From: Prevotellaceae bacterium
GTDB lineage: Bacteria > Bacteroidota > Bacteroidia > Bacteroidales > UBA932
Length of the DNA stretch: 13,245 nt
NCBI GenBank assembly: GCA_031287815.1
Contig: JAITSM010000086.1
Location: 1 to 13,245 of the forward strand
Reading direction: 5' to 3'
Shown one piece after another: positions 1 through 6,547 of the stretch. The notes beneath the pieces were generated by a model, which made no database searches, was not told the origin of the DNA, and saw only the letters and a program-made list of their open reading frames with translations. The position numbers and the translations under genes are program-made. Within the stretch, counting starts at the first letter, position 1; every line of letters begins with the position of its first letter.

Positions 1-601
1 CTGGTGCGCCTACGGCAGCGACTTTCCGCCCAATGCGGTGGACAACTCCAGCGGCGGCTATGACTTGAAAGGCACGCCGCCGTTTATCATTACTACTTCC
101 GCCGGCACGGCGGAAGTAAACGCCTACACTTATTCGGGTGGTACTATTACTGCCCTCACCGACGCTACCGGCTGTCCGGGCGTGTTGTGCGGAAAGGACG
201 GCGAAGCTGCGGGATTGTTGAATTGCTGCGTTACCGGAACAACGAATTGCAGCGGTGTGTGTAAAGCTATCAGCACTTACACTACAAATGACGGGGCATG
301 TACTGGTATTTGTGCGACCGCCTATGTGCAATCACGTAACGAGTGCGACGCCGTGGTAAACAGTCGTTATAGCACATACTACAATTCAGGCTGTACTGCC
401 GGCTGCATGGCTAGTAGAGACCCCACATGTCAACCTGAAACTGTAATCTGGTCAGGGCTAAATGCCCCTAGCGGTGCCCTAACCGAAGTGCTAGACAAGT
501 GTTGTGGTGACTGCGCTGCCCGCCAGTACGCCCGCTGCTGGGTGACTCGCCCCGAAACTGCTGGATTGAACTACCTCCACACGTGCCATTGCTGTAATTA
601 A
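1..601 (+). CDS. Cys-rich cell-surface protein, 3' part (5' end outside window)
   Basis: The reading frame is open from base 2 and stops with TAA at 599-601. A GTG at 38 exists, but the codons before it already encode WCAYGSDFPPN, which also occurs in the protein at 12209-13245, so the true start lies left of the window. After this shared module (about 50 residues, including a GTPPF motif) the protein diverges. The last roughly 135 residues contain 19 cysteines, several in CC or CxxC pairs, and end in HTCHCCN. No FISUMP motif follows, unlike the right-end paralogue. In related Bacteroidota proteins such modules belong to large secreted or surface proteins. Many cysteines in an exported protein suggest disulfide-bonded knots, but that is inference. 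No specific function can be assigned. Confidence 0.7.
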   Translation, partial: WCAYGSDFPPNAVDNSSGGYDLKGTPPFIITTSAGTAEVNAYTYSGGTITALTDATGCPGVLCGKDGEAAGLLNCCVTGTTNCSGVCKAISTYTTNDGACTGICATAYVQSRNECDAVVNSRYSTYYNSGCTAGCMASRDPTCQPETVIWSGLNAPSGALTEVLDKCCGDCAARQYARCWVTRPETAGLNYLHTCHCCN

Positions 602-644
602 ACCAACTCCCATGTAAAAGCAGCGTATAATATAACAGAATTTA

Positions 645-875
645 TAGCGTTCCAATCAAACGCTACCACCGTTGCGTCTTGTTCCCCCTAAGGCTTCATT
701 GCGCAAGCATAAAACTAAAATGTTCTTTACTTACTGCGCAGGGGCAAAATAAATATAGCCCCTGTTCTTCCCCGTTCAATACCACCTCACAAGTCCTATT
801 GAACGGTTAAGGTGCCAACGCACACATGGAATACTAAGGAGCTATAATTCTCTGGGTGCAAAGGCACCTTTTATA
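645..875 (+). ncRNA. Candidate structured RNA: four consecutive hairpins ending in a U-rich tract
   Basis: Four inverted repeats follow one another without overlap. They are TAGCGTT 645-651 with AACGCTA 659-665; CAGGGGC 739-745 with GCCCCTG 758-764; CCGTTCAATA 772-781 with TATTGAACGG 797-806; and AAGGTGCC 809-816 with GGCACCTT 863-870. All are perfect. The last stem continues inward after a 3x3 internal loop with GCAC 820-823 pairing GTGC 856-859, then GAG 839-841 pairing CTC 850-852. It is followed by TTTTATATT, which favours the + strand and could be a terminator. I do not recognise a known RNA family. It could instead be the 3' UTR of the Cys-rich gene plus a terminator. No large gene occupies 602-1101. 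Confidence 0.4.
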
Positions 876-904
876 TTAAAGCGGTCACAAAAATACAAAA
901 AAAT

Positions 905-1027
905 ATGAAACTAAAACTACTATGGTTAAAAATACAACTGCTTTTGCTGCGGGTAGCGGCGGAGGCGAACCTACCGGTATGGGTACAGCTATTGTGGGAG
1001 GCGATAGAAAAGATATTTAAGAGTTAA
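905..1027 (+). CDS. Possible 40-residue hydrophobic small protein
   Basis: An ATG in an A-rich context opens a 40-codon frame. It starts MKLKLLWLKIQLLLLR, a Leu-rich stretch with interspersed Lys/Arg, goes on to PVWVQLLWEAIEKIF and ends at tandem TAA codons. It could form one membrane-associated or amphipathic helix. The same frame resumes after the stops with a highly charged stretch ending in EAEEE at 1093, so the ORF might be the start of a longer gene broken by stops. A competing frame (922-1020) encodes a 32-residue Gly-rich peptide starting MVKNTTAFAAGSGGG. Both lie just 3' of the hairpin cluster. There is no homology I recognise, and either frame may be chance. Confidence 0.25.
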   Translation: MKLKLLWLKIQLLLLRVAAEANLPVWVQLLWEAIEKIFKS

Positions 1028-1101
1028 TAACAAAGAGTGAAAATATTGCAGCAGGGACAAAAGAGGCAACGGCAGGAAGCAGAAGAGGAATAAGTTTCCG
1101 C

Positions 1102-1434
1102 TCAAATTAGTTTATCAATGTCTTTTTGGAGTTCCGGTAGGTTGTTGATAATAATCGCCCAAATATTTTCATCGGAAATGCTGTCGTATGAATGGATAAC
1201 ATGATTTCGCAAACCGACTATTTTGCGTGCATTTTTTATTGGAATAGTCGGGTCTTTCGTTAGAATACGATTAACCGCTTCGCCTATAATTTCAAGATTG
1301 CGTTCAATCGCACGTTTTAACATTTGGTTTTGTTGAAAAAGTGCAAATCTTTTTTCACCATCCTGAAAATAACTGTTGATTTCATCAATAGCTATGCGAA
1401 TATCAAATAACCATTTTTCGATTTGTTCATCCAT
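1102..1434 (-). CDS. hepT: HEPN-domain toxin (HepT-like, DUF86)
   Basis: This 110-residue all-helical protein carries the HEPN ribonuclease motif RX4HXY as R76-NHVI-H81-S82-Y83. In characterised HepT/MntA systems (type VII toxin-antitoxin) HepT is an RNase, and the partner nucleotidyltransferase silences it by adding AMP to the motif tyrosine. All three residues are present here. Length is normal for the family. The start codon overlaps the 3' end of the upstream MNT gene by 8 bp, so the two are co-transcribed and probably translationally coupled. The gene is clearly AT-richer than glnS next to it, consistent with horizontal acquisition. The family assignment is firm; toxicity in this host is not shown. 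Confidence 0.9.
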   Translation of the reverse strand: MDEQIEKWLFDIRIAIDEINSYFQDGEKRFALFQQNQMLKRAIERNLEIIGEAVNRILTKDPTIPIKNARKIVGLRNHVIHSYDSISDENIWAIIINNLPELQKDIDKLI

Positions 1435-1726
1435 AAATCAACTTTTTATTTCGTTCAATAGAGCGGCGAAGAACAGGGTTTTTGACGGTTTTCTCTTCTA
1501 CCAAATCCACCGGCCGCCGGAACAATGCTTCCAAAGATTCTTTCAATCCCATGTAATTGTCAAAATAATGAAATAAATCGACGCGCCCGAAATTAACCAA
1601 AAAATCAATATCGCTATCCGCTGAAAATTTATCGGTAAGAATGGAACCAAACAAATACATATTGCTTACTTTGTGTTGTTCACAAATCCTGGCAACGTTT
1701 CCCATATTCTGTTCTACAATATTCAT
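1427..1726 (-). CDS. mntA: MNT-domain nucleotidyltransferase antitoxin (MntA-like)
   Basis: This minimal nucleotidyltransferase of 99 residues has the signature GSX10DXD exactly spaced: G27-S28, ten residues, then D39-I40-D41. The aspartates bind the metal ions for nucleotidyl transfer. In MntA/HepT pairs the enzyme AMPylates the toxin's RX4HXY tyrosine, and the paired HEPN gene has that tyrosine. The ATG at 1724-1726 is 35 bp downstream of the glnS stop on the same strand, and I see no clear TAnnTTTG box in that gap. The pair may therefore partly depend on glnS read-through. Base composition is AT-rich like its partner. Confidence 0.9.
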   Translation of the reverse strand: MNIVEQNMGNVARICEQHKVSNMYLFGSILTDKFSADSDIDFLVNFGRVDLFHYFDNYMGLKESLEALFRRPVDLVEEKTVKNPVLRRSIERNKKLIYG

Positions 1727-1761
1727 TGATATGTAATTTTATTGTAAAGGCACCACTTTTC

Positions 1762-3474
1762 CTATTTCCCCGCCACCTTTGCCCATGTGTCTTTCAGCGT
1801 TACGGTGCGGTTGAATACCGGCCTGTCCGGCGTAGCATCCGTATCGACGGTGAAGTAGCCGAGCCGCTCGAACTGCACGTGCGCCAGGTGCGGCAAGCCT
1901 TTTAATGCCGGTTCGGTAAACGCCGTTATTATGCGTAACGAGCCGGCGTTGATGAAATCCTTGTAATCCCTGTCTTCGGGAAGGCTGTCCATGCGGGCTT
2001 CGGTGAACAGGCGGTCGAACAAACGCACTTCGGTGCGCCCGGCGTGCGCCGCCGACACCCAGTGTATCGTGCCCTTCACCTGCCTGCTGCTACCGCTGCC
2101 GCTGCGCGTGTCGAGGTCGTAGGTGCAACGCAGTTCCGTAATGTTCCCGGCGGTGTCTTTCACCACTTCTTCGCACTTGATGATGTAGGCATACCGCAGG
2201 CGCACTTCGTTGCCCGGCGAGAGGCGGAAGTATTTTTTCGGCGGGTTTTCCATAAAGTCTTCGCGCTCGATATATATCTCGCGGCTGAAGGGCACAAGCC
2301 GTTTCCCGGCGGTTTCATCTTCGGGATTATTCACCGCTTCCATCTCTTCGGTTTGCCCTTCGGGATAGTTGGTGATAACCACTTTCAGGGGGTCGAGCAC
2401 GGCCATGTAGCGGTTGGCGCGCCTGTTCAAGTCTTCGCGCACGCACCATTCGAGCAGCGAAAGGTCAATGACGTTGTCGCGCTTGGCGACGCCCACCTTT
2501 TCGGCAAACAGGCGGATGCTCTCGGGCGTGTAGCCGCGCCGGCGCATGCCGCAAATCGTCGGCATACGCGGGTCGTCCCATCCGGCGACGTACCTGTTTT
2601 TTACCAGCTCCAGCAGCTTGCGCTTGCTCATCACCGTATACGTCAAATTGAGCCGCGCAAATTCATATTGCCGCGAAGGGAATATTTCCAGGTTCTCAAT
2701 GAACCAGTCATACAGCGGGCGATGCACGTCGAACTCCAGCGTACAAATGGAATGGGTGATATGTTCTATCGAATCGCTTTCGCCGTGCGCATAGTCGTAC
2801 ATCGGGTAAATGCACCACCGGTCGCCGGTGCGGTGGTGGCCGGTGTGAATGATGCGATACATCAACGGGTCGCGCATTAACATATTCGGATGCGCCATAT
2901 CAATTTTCGCGCGCAATACTTTTGTGCCGTCGGCAAATTCGCCGGCGCGCATGCGGGTAAACAAATCCAGGTTTTCTTCCACGCTGCGGTTGCGGTAAGG
3001 ACTGTTGATGCCCGGCTGCGTAACCGTTCCCCGCGTCCGGCGGATTTCTTCCTGCGCCTGGTCGTCCACATAGGCCAGCCCTTTTTTGATCAGCATGCAC
3101 GCCCATTCATACAACTGTTCAAAATAATCGGACGCATAAAATTCATTTGCCCATTCAAAACCGAGCCACCGCACGTCTTCCTTGATAGCGTCCACGTACT
3201 CGGTTTCTTCCTTTGCGGGATTGGTATCGTCGAAGCGCAGGTTGGTTTTGCCGCCATATTTTTTGGCCAGCCCGAAATTAAGGCAAATACTTTTGGCATG
3301 TCCCACATGCAGGTATCCGTTGGGTTCCGGCGGGAAACGCGTGAGAATACTTTTATATTTTCCCGCCGTCAAATCGGCTTCAATAATTTCTTCCAGGAAA
3401 TTTAATGTTCGTATTGTCCCCTCATTTTCCGGAGGAGTAGCCGTTTCTTGCATAGCCTGATGTTTATTTTCCAT
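1762..3474 (-). CDS. glnS: Glutamine--tRNA ligase (GlnRS)
   Basis: This cytoplasmic class I aminoacyl-tRNA synthetase attaches glutamine to tRNA-Gln using ATP. Its 570 residues compare with about 550 for the E. coli enzyme; the extra length is mainly a roughly 30-residue N-terminal tail. The class I HIGH-type signature is FPPEPNGYLHVGH, with HVGH at 56-59. The KMSKS-type loop is VMSKRK, with MSKRK at 282-286. The Rossmann catalytic core spans roughly 40-340, followed by the beta-barrel anticodon-binding domains to about 565. The ATG at 3474 sits 17 nt after a -7 box, and no Shine-Dalgarno site is visible, as is usual in Bacteroidota. It is a housekeeping gene with no evident functional link to its neighbours. 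Large ORFs on the opposite strand inside it are shadows. Confidence 0.97.
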   Translation of the reverse strand: MENKHQAMQETATPPENEGTIRTLNFLEEIIEADLTAGKYKSILTRFPPEPNGYLHVGHAKSICLNFGLAKKYGGKTNLRFDDTNPAKEETEYVDAIKEDVRWLGFEWANEFYASDYFEQLYEWACMLIKKGLAYVDDQAQEEIRRTRGTVTQPGINSPYRNRSVEENLDLFTRMRAGEFADGTKVLRAKIDMAHPNMLMRDPLMYRIIHTGHHRTGDRWCIYPMYDYAHGESDSIEHITHSICTLEFDVHRPLYDWFIENLEIFPSRQYEFARLNLTYTVMSKRKLLELVKNRYVAGWDDPRMPTICGMRRRGYTPESIRLFAEKVGVAKRDNVIDLSLLEWCVREDLNRRANRYMAVLDPLKVVITNYPEGQTEEMEAVNNPEDETAGKRLVPFSREIYIEREDFMENPPKKYFRLSPGNEVRLRYAYIIKCEEVVKDTAGNITELRCTYDLDTRSGSGSSRQVKGTIHWVSAAHAGRTEVRLFDRLFTEARMDSLPEDRDYKDFINAGSLRIITAFTEPALKGLPHLAHVQFERLGYFTVDTDATPDRPVFNRTVTLKDTWAKVAGK

Positions 3475-3491
3475 TGCTTTTTATTTAAATG

Positions 3492-3499
3492 CAAAGGTA
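3492..3499 (-). promoter_or_regulatory. Promoter -7 box of glnS (TACCTTTG)
   Basis: On the minus strand the sequence is TACCTTTG, matching the Bacteroidota -7 consensus TAnnTTTG, 17 nt before the glnS ATG. This gives a short 5' leader. No convincing -33 TTTG lies at the expected distance, so assignment rests on the -7 box and its position. Confidence 0.5.
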
Positions 3500-3636
3500 G
3501 TAAAAAGTTGAAAATGGAAAATTAGTCGTGAGTTATGAGTCGTAAGTCATGAGTTGGCTAGCGCCAGCCACTGCCTACTGAAAACTAAAAACTGCCTACT
3601 GACCCCCGGCGCCCGCCAATTTTCCATTCTCCATTC
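3500..3636. repeat. Intergenic quasi-tandem repeat patch between glnS and the CLF-like gene
   Basis: The spacer contains no gene. It is a patchwork of short degenerate repeats: GAGTTATGAG / CATGAGTT variants, a palindrome-like GGCTAGCGCCAGCC (3554-3567), two copies of ACTGCCTACTGA about 20 bp apart, and CCATTCTCCATTCTC running into the stop codon of the CLF-like gene. The same words recur at 5830-5900, 8586-8655 and 8870-8910. No T-tract terminator is obvious here. Confidence 0.6.
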
Positions 3637-4629
3637 TCAACCACCTTCCAGCACTACCAGCGAGTGGTTGCAGTTTTGGTAATGGTTATAGAGGAGGACC
3701 TTTTGCAGCTTCCCGGAGGCGCCGGGCCTTAATACGGACGGGGCGGGAAAAGCGCCTGCCCACAGGGCATGGGTGGCGAGGGCGAGGGCAAAGGCGCCGG
3801 CGGTGCGGTATTCGCCGCAGAGGTGTTTATAGGCGGCCAGCAGGGCGTGGGGCGGGAAAAAAGTATCTATCTGCCGGCGGTACACAGCGTCGTCGGCGGG
3901 GAGGCCGTTTATTCCCAACACTACGGCGTCCAGCTGATGCGCCGGGAGCTGCTGTTCTTCCAGGAATCGGGCAATGAAATCTTCGGGGGGGCGGTAAAAC
4001 GTTTTGACGGCTGAAATTTTTACGCTGTTATTTCCGGGCGGCGTATCGCTCAACAGGAAAAATCCCGCGCCTTCGCCGGCGACGGGCTTTTCCTCCAGCA
4101 GCCGGTAATAATGCATGGAAAATTCATCGATACCGCCTACCAGTACGTGTTTGTATTCTTCTTCCTGGAGGAGCATCAACGTATCCAGCAGGGCGTTTTC
4201 AAACGACGCGCCGCGATGGCAATGGGTATTGTTGTAGGTTTGTATTTGCAATGTGCGCGCCACCTGCGCCGCCACCGTATTGTGCGAAGAATTGATAAAG
4301 GGAATGGCAGAGAGGCCTTGTTCGCCGGATTCTTCGATAGATTTCATAAAAGTTTCCAGGTCGTTGACGCAGGCGAGGCCGGTGCCGACGATGATGGCGT
4401 CGGGCTGCCGCCCGCCGGCATTATGGATGCAGCGTTGCGCCGCGCCTATTCCCAGTTTCAGTATCCGCGAACTGCGCCGCAGCTGCACCGGGTGGAGAAG
4501 CCCCCTGTAGTCCGGCTCTACGGCCGTGAGGATGGGCGCGCCGCCGGTGTCCGCGTCGCAGGAGAAATCGTTTTCAAACGTGCGTTGTGGCGAAATAAGC
4601 CCGGTAGATATGATATAAGCTGGCATCAT
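3637..4629 (-). CDS. Ketosynthase homologue lacking both catalytic histidines (chain-length-factor-like)
   Basis: This 330-residue thiolase-fold protein is about 75 residues shorter than the KAS II gene before it. The nucleophile-region cysteine appears kept (C137 in NTHCHRGASFENAL). The HGTGT histidine position reads INGLPADD (N241), and the second histidine, five residues after the conserved lysine (K268), is glutamate in KHLCGEY (E273). A protein with these losses should not perform normal decarboxylative condensation. In type II polyketide, aryl polyene and related systems such homologues pair with an active KAS as chain-length factors. The ATG shares one base with the upstream KAS stop (TAATG), implying translational coupling and 1:1 production. 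Its role as KAS partner is inferred from these features. This is the last gene of the operon. Confidence 0.85.
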   Translation of the reverse strand: MMPAYIISTGLISPQRTFENDFSCDADTGGAPILTAVEPDYRGLLHPVQLRRSSRILKLGIGAAQRCIHNAGGRQPDAIIVGTGLACVNDLETFMKSIEESGEQGLSAIPFINSSHNTVAAQVARTLQIQTYNNTHCHRGASFENALLDTLMLLQEEEYKHVLVGGIDEFSMHYYRLLEEKPVAGEGAGFFLLSDTPPGNNSVKISAVKTFYRPPEDFIARFLEEQQLPAHQLDAVVLGINGLPADDAVYRRQIDTFFPPHALLAAYKHLCGEYRTAGAFALALATHALWAGAFPAPSVLRPGASGKLQKVLLYNHYQNCNHSLVVLEGG

Positions 4630-5840
4630 TACGGTCGTGAAAAAATTAAGGAAGCGTTGCTCCCGCCGAAGCCAAAGGAATTGGAGAGGACATGGCGGAG
4701 GGGCGCGTTTTCTTCCAGCGTTGTTTGGGGGGTAAAGGAGAGTTCGGGCATGGGCGCCGTAAAGCGCAGGTTGGGGAACAGCATGCTGTGTTGCAGGGCG
4801 AGGATGGAAATGACCGCTTCCGCCGCGCCGGCCGCCGCCAGCGTATGGCCGGTATAGCCTTTGGTAGAACTCACCGGCGGGATATGATGGCCGAAAACCG
4901 TTTCGATAGCGCGGCCTTCCGAGAGGTCGTTAATCTGCGTGCCGGTGCCGTGCGCATTGATATAGTCGATGTCTTCAGGGCGGAGCCCCGCCGACGCCAG
5001 CGCCTGCCGGATAGAGTGGGCGGCGCCTTCGCCGCCGGGCGACGAGGCGGTCTGGTGATAGGCTTCGTTGGTATTCGCATACCCGCTCAGGCGGCATAAA
5101 ATGCGCTCCGGGCGGGCTGTCGCCGCCGATTCCAGCACTAAATAAGCCGCTCCTTCGCCCAACGACACGCCGTTCCGGCGGGCGTCAAAAGGCCGGCAGC
5201 CGTCCGGCGATAGAATTTCCAGGCTGTTAAATCCGTTCAGGGCGAAGCGGGTCAAGGCGTCCGTGCCGCCAACCAGTACTTTGTCGGCCAGCCCGTTTTT
5301 AATCATCCTTGCGCCGACAATAATGGCATTCGCCGAAGAGGAACAGGCGGTGCTTACTGTAGTAATATTTTCCGTGATACCGAAACGTTGGGCGATTTGC
5401 TGCGCCGCATCGGCGCAGTCCAGCAGGGATATGTACTTCCGGTCGATGGTTCCCGAGAATATTTCCCGCGCGTTTTTTTCGTGGAAACGCATTCCGCCGG
5501 TGGTGGTGGACGACACCAGGCTGATTCTTTTTTTATCCCCCCCGCTTTGCGACATCCGCATGGCTTCCTCCGCCGCCGCCAGCCCCAGCAGGGCGGTGCG
5601 GGTATAGGCGTCCCGCCCGGTCGAGATGCCCAGTTGGTCGAGTAATTCTTCGTCGCTGTATTTTACTTCCCCCGCCGGGATATGTTTTAACTTTGTATCG
5701 AGTATCGTGACGGGGGACAGTCCCGATTGTTGTTTCCGCAGGGCGTCCAGCGTTTCCTTTACCGAGCGGCCGAGCGCGGAAATGATGCCAACGCCGGTAA
5801 TCAGCAGGCAGTCTTCAGTAGGCAGTTGGCAGTCGTTCAT
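4629..5840 (-). CDS. Beta-ketoacyl-ACP synthase II (KAS II / FabF family)
   Basis: This 403-residue condensing enzyme elongates ACP-bound acyl chains with malonyl-ACP. The Cys-His-His triad and the conserved Lys are intact: C166 in VSTACSSS, H297 in NAHGTGT, K327 in SSTKGYTGHT and H332 in GHT. The ATG at 5838-5840 (MNDCQLPTEDCLLITGVG) is the best start. The frame stays open upstream to 6023, but that stretch translates an inverted-repeat element (a peptide with DCFASLAMT), not protein. Even the first dozen codons resemble the ACTGCC/TACTGA repeat vocabulary of nearby spacers. It is coupled to the CLF-like gene by TAATG. It probably forms a KAS/CLF heterodimer acting on the ACP at 6071-6337, and is unlikely to be the housekeeping fabF given this context. 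Confidence 0.93.
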   Translation of the reverse strand: MNDCQLPTEDCLLITGVGIISALGRSVKETLDALRKQQSGLSPVTILDTKLKHIPAGEVKYSDEELLDQLGISTGRDAYTRTALLGLAAAEEAMRMSQSGGDKKRISLVSSTTTGGMRFHEKNAREIFSGTIDRKYISLLDCADAAQQIAQRFGITENITTVSTACSSSANAIIVGARMIKNGLADKVLVGGTDALTRFALNGFNSLEILSPDGCRPFDARRNGVSLGEGAAYLVLESAATARPERILCRLSGYANTNEAYHQTASSPGGEGAAHSIRQALASAGLRPEDIDYINAHGTGTQINDLSEGRAIETVFGHHIPPVSSTKGYTGHTLAAAGAAEAVISILALQHSMLFPNLRFTAPMPELSFTPQTTLEENAPLRHVLSNSFGFGGSNASLIFSRP

Positions 5841-5909
5841 AATGCAGTGAGTGGTGAGGTATGAATTATGAATTATGAGGTATGAAGTATGAAGTATGAG
5901 CGCTGGCTC

Positions 5910-6004
5910 CGTCATTGCGAGCGAAGCGAAGCAATCCAGTGAGAAACGTAATGAAGTGAATCTTCTGGATGGCGACCGGCTCGTTCCTCGCCGTCGCAAT
6001 GACG
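5910..6004. repeat. Inverted-repeat (MITE-like) intergenic element
   Basis: The ends are CGTCATTGCGA (5910-5920) and its perfect complement TCGCAATGACG (5994-6004); ATCCAG and CTGGAT pair inside. The arm GTCATTGCGAGCGAAGCGAA resembles a short repeat I have seen in many unrelated bacterial genomes. It sits in the 230-bp gap between the ACP and KAS II genes and is flanked by GCTGGC/GGCTGGCGCCAGC words and by ATGAATT/ATGAAGT-type short repeats (5855-5900). It keeps the KAS II frame open, giving a false N-terminal extension. Confidence 0.65.
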
Positions 6005-6070
6005 GCGTGGCTGGCGCCAGCATTCCTCCCTTTCATCGCCCGAAGGGCTTTCATCCCTTTTCTACCTACT

Positions 6071-6337
6071 TCATACTTCTGTTTCATGCTTCAAGATATA
6101 ATCGGCCATGGTATTTATGGATTGCAGGATTTCGCGGCGTTCTTTGGGGTCTTCGACCCGGATGCCGTAGTGTTTTTCCAACAATAAAATCAATTCCAGG
6201 GCGTCGATAGAGTCCAGCCCCAGCCCTTCTACAAAGAGCGGCGCTGCCGGATCAATATCGTTTGGCGTAAGGTCTTCGAGCAATAATGCTTCTATGATTT
6301 GCGCCTTTAACTGTTCTACAAGTGCTGTTTTTTCCAT
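6071..6337 (-). CDS. Acyl carrier protein
   Basis: This 88-residue ACP has the phosphopantetheine attachment serine S43 in the motif GLDSIDALEL, where the acyl chain is carried as a thioester on the 4'-phosphopantetheine arm. Length and acidic four-helix character are typical. An upstream TTG (6338-6340) is in frame, but the ATG at 6335-6337 (MEKTALVEQL) is the better start. It lies between the ABC permease and KAS II genes, with repeat-filled gaps of about 210 and 230 bp, and is presumably dedicated to this pathway. No phosphopantetheinyl transferase is in the window, so activation must come from elsewhere. Confidence 0.95.
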   Translation of the reverse strand: MEKTALVEQLKAQIIEALLLEDLTPNDIDPAAPLFVEGLGLDSIDALELILLLEKHYGIRVEDPKERREILQSINTMADYILKHETEV

Positions 6338-6373
6338 CAAAATTTTTAATTTAAAGTTTAAAGTTTAAGGTTC

Positions 6374-6435
6374 TCCCACAGATTTACACAGATTTTTTCC
6401 CATTTCACAGATTTAATCTGTGAAAATCTGTGGGA
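6374..6435. repeat. Nested inverted repeat in the permease-ACP gap
   Basis: The outer arms TCCCACAGATTT (6374-6385) and AAATCTGTGGGA (6424-6435) are perfectly complementary. The inner arms TTCACAGATT (6404-6413) and AATCTGTGAA (6415-6424) form a second palindrome; the word CACAGATT recurs in between. It could fold into a hairpin in the operon mRNA and affect processing. The rest of the 210-bp gap (6338-6547) holds AAGTTTAAAG-type and CATAATTC-type short repeats and no gene. Confidence 0.6.
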
Positions 6436-6547
6436 AAATAATTCATAATTTCATTCATTTAGTATATTATTTGGCTTTCCCCACTCTGGGGACGCCAGCG
6501 CCCTATGGGAACTGGGTAGTTGAAAGTTGAAATTCATAATTCCTAAT

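Noticed and set aside
2044..2880. 278-codon open frame on the + strand inside glnS
   Set aside because: It lies wholly opposite a clear GlnRS gene; composition-driven shadow with no recognisable domain.
4111..4857. 248-codon + strand frame across the two ketosynthase genes
   Set aside because: It crosses a coupled gene junction on the other strand and has no protein features; shadow of GC-rich coding DNA.
5841..6023. N-terminal extension of KAS II
   Set aside because: The extra residues are the translation of an inverted-repeat element and short repeats, and the KAS fold begins after the ATG at 5840.
3637..6337. Housekeeping fatty acid synthesis (fab) operon
   Set aside because: No fabD, fabG or plsX; an inactive-type KAS partner, a BtrH-like gene and an ABC exporter point to a specialised pathway.
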